Below, in pieces: positions 61,395 to 64,000 of a stretch of 64,000 bases of DNA. Under the pieces are notes generated by a model. That model was given only the letters and a program-made list of their open reading frames with translations. It had not been told where the DNA came from and searched no databases. Each line of letters starts with the position of its first letter. Within the stretch, counting starts at the first letter, position 1. The translations under genes and the position numbers were made by a program. The stretch is taken from positions 1,550,001 to 1,614,000 of the forward strand of contig NC_007650.1 of the NCBI RefSeq assembly GCF_000012365.1, given 5' to 3'. The stretch is from Burkholderia thailandensis E264. GTDB taxonomy: Bacteria > Pseudomonadota > Gammaproteobacteria > Burkholderiales > Burkholderiaceae.

Positions 61395-62377
61395 TCGCAG
61401 AGCCCGTATGCAGACGCGCACGCGGTCGGCGGCTCGACATCCACGAGAAGATCGTATTGCCGGCCGCCGCGCGTCGTTTTCGACCATTCGACGACTGAAT
61501 AGATGGTACTGTCCTGCCCCGCATGTCCCTGCGTGCCCAGGTGAAAAAACGAGACTGGCGAGCGCGGACGGCAAACCGTCGAAACTAACCGCTCCCATTC
61601 CGCGATACGCTCGACGTGCTCGGGAAATCGACGCGCGATCTCACGAATTTCGCGCTTCTGAGCATTGATGCACGGCATACAGCCAACGCGCGACATTCCC
61701 CGGCGATACAGCGGGTTCGCGCGAATGCCCGCTGCCGCGTGCGCCTCGAACACAGCCTCAACGTTCCAACGTAGGATCGGGCGATAGACAGCGTAGTGGC
61801 CGCCGCGCCATTCATAAGCGGGAAGCCAGCGCCGAGCGTCGCTTTCGTCCGCTCGCACGCCCTGCCACGATTCCACGAAGTACCCTTGGTCAATCAGGCC
61901 AATCGCGTATTCCGTCAGTGGATTGCGCTTCAGGTACTCCGTGCAGTACTGGCGGTTACGAGACGGGAACCCACCGCGCACCATACACAGGTCGAGGAAC
62001 GGGACGCCGGTCGGGTGCAGCACTTCAAGCGCTCGTGCGGCCGCCTCAGGCGTCCAGCGGTACATGAACTCACGCTTGCCGTATACGGCCGACTCGAGCT
62101 CGCCAGCGGCGATCCGCGCGAGGTTTGCCCGCTTCGTCGCGAACTCGTCGGCGAAGTCGGCGCGGACAACGTCGACGGGAATGTCGAGCACGTGCGGCAA
62201 ATATTCGAGCGCGTACTCGTAGGTCGCCTCATGCTCGTTTCCCGTGTCCGCGAACACGGCACGCACGTTCTCGCGGCCATGCAATTCGAGCGCGACTAGC
62301 AGCGTTGCGGTGCTGTCCTTCCCGCCAGAAAGCGAGACGACATGCAGTGTTGAACGACGGTTACGGACACTATCCAC
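61391..62377 (-). CDS. PAPS reductase/DndC-like phage protein
   Basis: A 328-residue protein with the PP-loop SLSGGKDSTA (residues 15-24). Four Cys (C131, C145, C233, C236, the last two as CMPC) could bind an iron-sulfur cluster, as in DndC and related phage proteins. A GTG start at 62377 with GGAG upstream is chosen because it is the only start codon near the beginning of homology. It directly precedes the cytosine methylase. A role in nucleic acid modification is possible; family only is certain. Confidence 0.82.
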   Translation of the reverse strand: MDSVRNRRSTLHVVSLSGGKDSTATLLVALELHGRENVRAVFADTGNEHEATYEYALEYLPHVLDIPVDVVRADFADEFATKRANLARIAAGELESAVYGKREFMYRWTPEAAARALEVLHPTGVPFLDLCMVRGGFPSRNRQYCTEYLKRNPLTEYAIGLIDQGYFVESWQGVRADESDARRWLPAYEWRGGHYAVYRPILRWNVEAVFEAHAAAGIRANPLYRRGMSRVGCMPCINAQKREIREIARRFPEHVERIAEWERLVSTVCRPRSPVSFFHLGTQGHAGQDSTIYSVVEWSKTTRGGRQYDLLVDVEPPTACASAYGLCE

Positions 62378-62393
62378 CCAACGGCTCCAAACT

Positions 62394-62427
62394 AAAAAAA
62401 AGCGGGGCGCTGTCCCAGCCGCCCCGC
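62394..62427 (-). terminator. rho-independent terminator upstream of the PAPS-reductase-like gene
   Basis: Read on the minus strand, GCGGGGCG (62427-62420) pairs with CGCCCCGC (62409-62402), followed by eight T (62401-62394). It would stop or attenuate transcription coming from the small genes to the right before it enters the PAPS-reductase, methylase and A genes. Confidence 0.85.
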
Positions 62428-62502
62428 AAAGGCTCGCCGTGGCTATCCGAGGGCCAGAAAGTTGCACGGCGAGTGACCACACGTCAGCCCAGCTACCGCG
62501 CG

Positions 62503-62640
62503 CTATGCGCATGAAACCGGGCGAATCTCCTGTCGTGCCGGCTCTTCCGGCTCACCATGTACACCGCACCACGCAATGATCGCGACGAGGGAAATCAACC
62601 AGATCGCCCAAAGCGGCAACGTCTTCTCCGTCCTTTTCAT
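62503..62640 (-). CDS. small membrane protein
   Basis: A 45-residue protein: KRTEKTLPLWAIWLISLVAIIAWCGV has one clear transmembrane helix, the rest is polar. GGAGAG precedes the ATG. It stands in a row of short early genes. The function is unknown. Confidence 0.6.
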   Translation of the reverse strand: MKRTEKTLPLWAIWLISLVAIIAWCGVHGEPEEPARQEIRPVSCA

Positions 62641-62648
62641 CTGCTCTC

Positions 62649-62864
62649 CTATCGCAGAATCAACCGACGCCGCGCAAGCTTCGCGAGCAGTGGTCGCAAT
62701 TCCTTCATCGCATTGGCCGCCGCTCGATCGCCGCGCGCCGTACGCGGTGGGGTGTACACAACGAAAGCCGGCACGCAAACGCCCGCGCCTATCCCAAGTT
62801 CCGCGAGGTCTTCGAACAGCGCTTCTCGCCGTTCAGCGACCCCGCGCTCGTTCGATTGCTCCAT
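62649..62864 (-). CDS. small early phage protein
   Basis: A 71-residue protein with acidic helix (EALFEDLAELGIGAGVCV) and basic C-terminus. No family recognised. It is spaced 3 bases from the upstream gene and 8 bases from the next, so operon membership is likely. Confidence 0.55.
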   Translation of the reverse strand: MEQSNERGVAERREALFEDLAELGIGAGVCVPAFVVYTPPRTARGDRAAANAMKELRPLLAKLARRRLILR

Positions 62865-62867
62865 GCC

Positions 62868-63089
62868 CTACCACCGATGCGAAGCAAGCTGTAACGCTTC
62901 ATCGCGCGTCATCATGACCGTCGTGTCGCTCGCGTCCGGCTGCTCGCACCAGTGATATTCCCGGCAACCCGACGGCGTTTTCACGATGAAGTAACCGCCG
63001 CGCATATACCGCTCAAAGAAAGGGCCGACTTCGACCACCCCCGGCGCAACGACGCGCGGCTGTGCCTGCGCAATATCGAAATCAGTCAC
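62868..63089 (-). CDS. small early phage protein
   Basis: A 73-residue protein: MTDFDIAQAQPRVVAPGVVEVGPFFERYMRGGYFIVKTPSGCREYHWC. Mixed beta/alpha composition, no recognised domain. It overlaps the stop of the gene upstream by 4 bases. Confidence 0.6.
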   Translation of the reverse strand: MTDFDIAQAQPRVVAPGVVEVGPFFERYMRGGYFIVKTPSGCREYHWCEQPDASDTTVMMTRDEALQLASHRW

Positions 63090-63271
63090 GCGAGCCTCAC
63101 AATCGAATACACCCGCCCGATGCGCTTCAACGTCGCGCGTGGTCGATCGACATCAGCCGCATCGCTCGCGCGACGGCGTGCCATCTGCTCCGCGTTGCTC
63201 GCGCGAATCATTCGCCGAATCGCAATCGCTTCCGCCTCTTGTTGATTAGGATTGCTATAAATATGAGTCAT
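63086..63271 (-). CDS. small early phage protein
   Basis: A 61-residue, Arg/Ala-rich protein beginning MTHIYSNPNQQEAEAIAIRRMIRAS. First gene of the leftward row of early genes, with GGGGTG upstream. Function unknown; a DNA-binding role is possible from its charge but not shown. Confidence 0.55.
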   Translation of the reverse strand: MTHIYSNPNQQEAEAIAIRRMIRASNAEQMARRRASDAADVDRPRATLKRIGRVYSIVRLA

Positions 63272-63380
63272 TGAATCACCCCGCTATGTGTGTTTGTGCT
63301 GTCAACAGTTTGGGTCGCTGCGGCGGGCTATACTTACTCGCCCCTCAAGACCCATCCAATCGCGATAAACAGAGGCAGAA

Positions 63381-63665
63381 ATGAACACGAAGGATTCTCC
63401 GAATTCACCCGCAACTATCGAGAACGTGCAGCAATTCACGAACGCCGGTCTTTTCGTGACCGGCCAGATCATTGCGCGCGTTATCCCCGTCTTTCTCAGC
63501 CACCCTGTCACTGACCACGCCAGCCTCGAACGACTTATCGAGGCCCTTAAGGCACTCGGTAATGAACTCGCGAAGGAGTCGCCGCTGTTCAGCGTTCAAG
63601 TGATGGACGGCATCATCGGCGAATTGCTCGACAACCCGCACAAGGTCTTTCCACACGTTGCTTGA
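63381..63665 (+). CDS. small phage protein, rightward
   Basis: A 94-residue protein: NVQQFTNAGLFVTGQIIARVIPVFLSHPVTDHASLERLIEALKALGNELAKESPLFSVQVMDGIIGELLDN looks like a helical protein with normal codon use and GC-rich third positions. TATACT at 63329-63334 is a possible -10. It is antisense to the end of the minus-strand gene at its right. No family recognised. Confidence 0.6.
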   Translation: MNTKDSPNSPATIENVQQFTNAGLFVTGQIIARVIPVFLSHPVTDHASLERLIEALKALGNELAKESPLFSVQVMDGIIGELLDNPHKVFPHVA

Positions 63666-64000
63666 TCGCAGGCGCATCAACACATCTTCGAACTCGCGAG
63701 CCCGCGCCCGCTGTGCACGGACTCGCTCGATCCAAGACTCGCCGCCATACACGAGCGCCTCGGCGACTAGCTGATAGGCAGCGACACCGTCCGCGGCCGA
63801 ATTACCGCCACACGTGAGTACGGCACGGGTCAGCAACCGCCGTCGAACATCGTCGCGCACAACGTTCTGCGACATGACACCGGCAAACCGGATCGCCACG
63901 GTCCACAGTTCAAACTGGTGATCTGAAAGCAGCGATCGAGCGTTTGCGATGATGCGATCCGCGCACTTCAACTCGCGATACAACGCATCGACGCTGCCAC
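63405..64000 (-). CDS. hypothetical protein, 5' end cut by the window
   Basis: A frame that enters from the right edge and stops at 63405, at least 192 residues. The part 63666-64000 (ELKCADRIIANARSLLSDHQFELWTVAIRFAGVMSQN) reads like a real helical protein; the last 86 codons lie antisense to the gene at 63381. Either the overlap is real or the true gene is differently ended. No family recognised. Confidence 0.45.
   Translation of the reverse strand, partial: GSVDALYRELKCADRIIANARSLLSDHQFELWTVAIRFAGVMSQNVVRDDVRRRLLTRAVLTCGGNSAADGVAAYQLVAEALVYGGESWIERVRAQRARAREFEDVLMRLRSSNVWKDLVRVVEQFADDAVHHLNAEQRRLLREFITECLKGLDKSFEAGVVSDRVAEKDGDNARNDLAGHEKTGVRELLHVLDSCG

Overview
The window is very GC-rich and its gene content points to a Burkholderia of the pseudomallei/thailandensis group. 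The main clues are a thiaminase I gene, P-type ATPases in an FNR-box cluster, and a P2-like Burkholderia prophage. Species and replicon cannot be fixed from the sequence alone. Bases 1-28,427 are host DNA. Bases from about 28.75 kb to the right edge are most of a P2-like prophage; its integrase, Cox and repressor are not seen and should lie beyond 64 kb.

Host part. (1) 0.85-6.05 kb is a tight plus-strand operon: Nudix hydrolase, deoxyribosyltransferase-like glycosidase, thymidylate-synthase-like hydroxymethylase, SAM methyltransferase, hydroxymethylpyrimidine kinase and secreted thiaminase I. The set matches the logic of bacimethrin (2-methoxy-HMP, a thiamin antivitamin) biosynthesis plus thiamin destruction or base exchange. 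(2) 7.7-20.6 kb is a stress/low-oxygen-like block: two P-type ATPases, a small membrane protein, DUF3326, archease plus RtcB RNA ligase, a GYD-domain protein and a CapA-like phosphoesterase. Three FNR/Anr-type boxes (7687, 15790, 18953) sit in front of genes in it. (3) 20.7-25.9 kb is a minus-strand operon of DUF2760 and two Hsp70-family proteins, followed by a hydratase. (4) 27.5-28.4 kb holds a ProQ/FinO RNA chaperone and an H-NS-family protein next to the prophage end.

Prophage, running backwards relative to the usual P2 map: HTH/DUF3653-like gene; D, U, T, E' and E (with a T TTT TTG frameshift site), FII, FI; tail fibre assembly and fibre; I, J, W, V; two moron genes (a DNA methyltransferase and an AT-richer caspase-like protein); S, R, lysis genes (Rz1-like, Rz-like, endolysin, two holin-like); X, a small protein, L, M, N, O; then divergent P and Q. 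Beyond Q are a BrnT/BrnA toxin-antitoxin pair, a T6SS-type cargo set (PAAR protein, VRR-Nuc-like nuclease, DUF3396 immunity), a ParA/ribbon-helix-helix partition cassette with two phased 11-bp iteron arrays, two tandem Ogr-like zinc-finger activators, the HUH replication protein A, a cytosine methyltransferase, a PAPS-reductase/DndC-like protein and small early genes.

The structural and lysis genes look intact, so the prophage could be functional. The most unusual points are the T6SS effector-immunity cargo and the plasmid-type partition cassette inside a P2-like phage, the phage-borne stand-alone caspase-like protein, a shared 25-bp motif in front of late genes, and the bacimethrin-type cluster.
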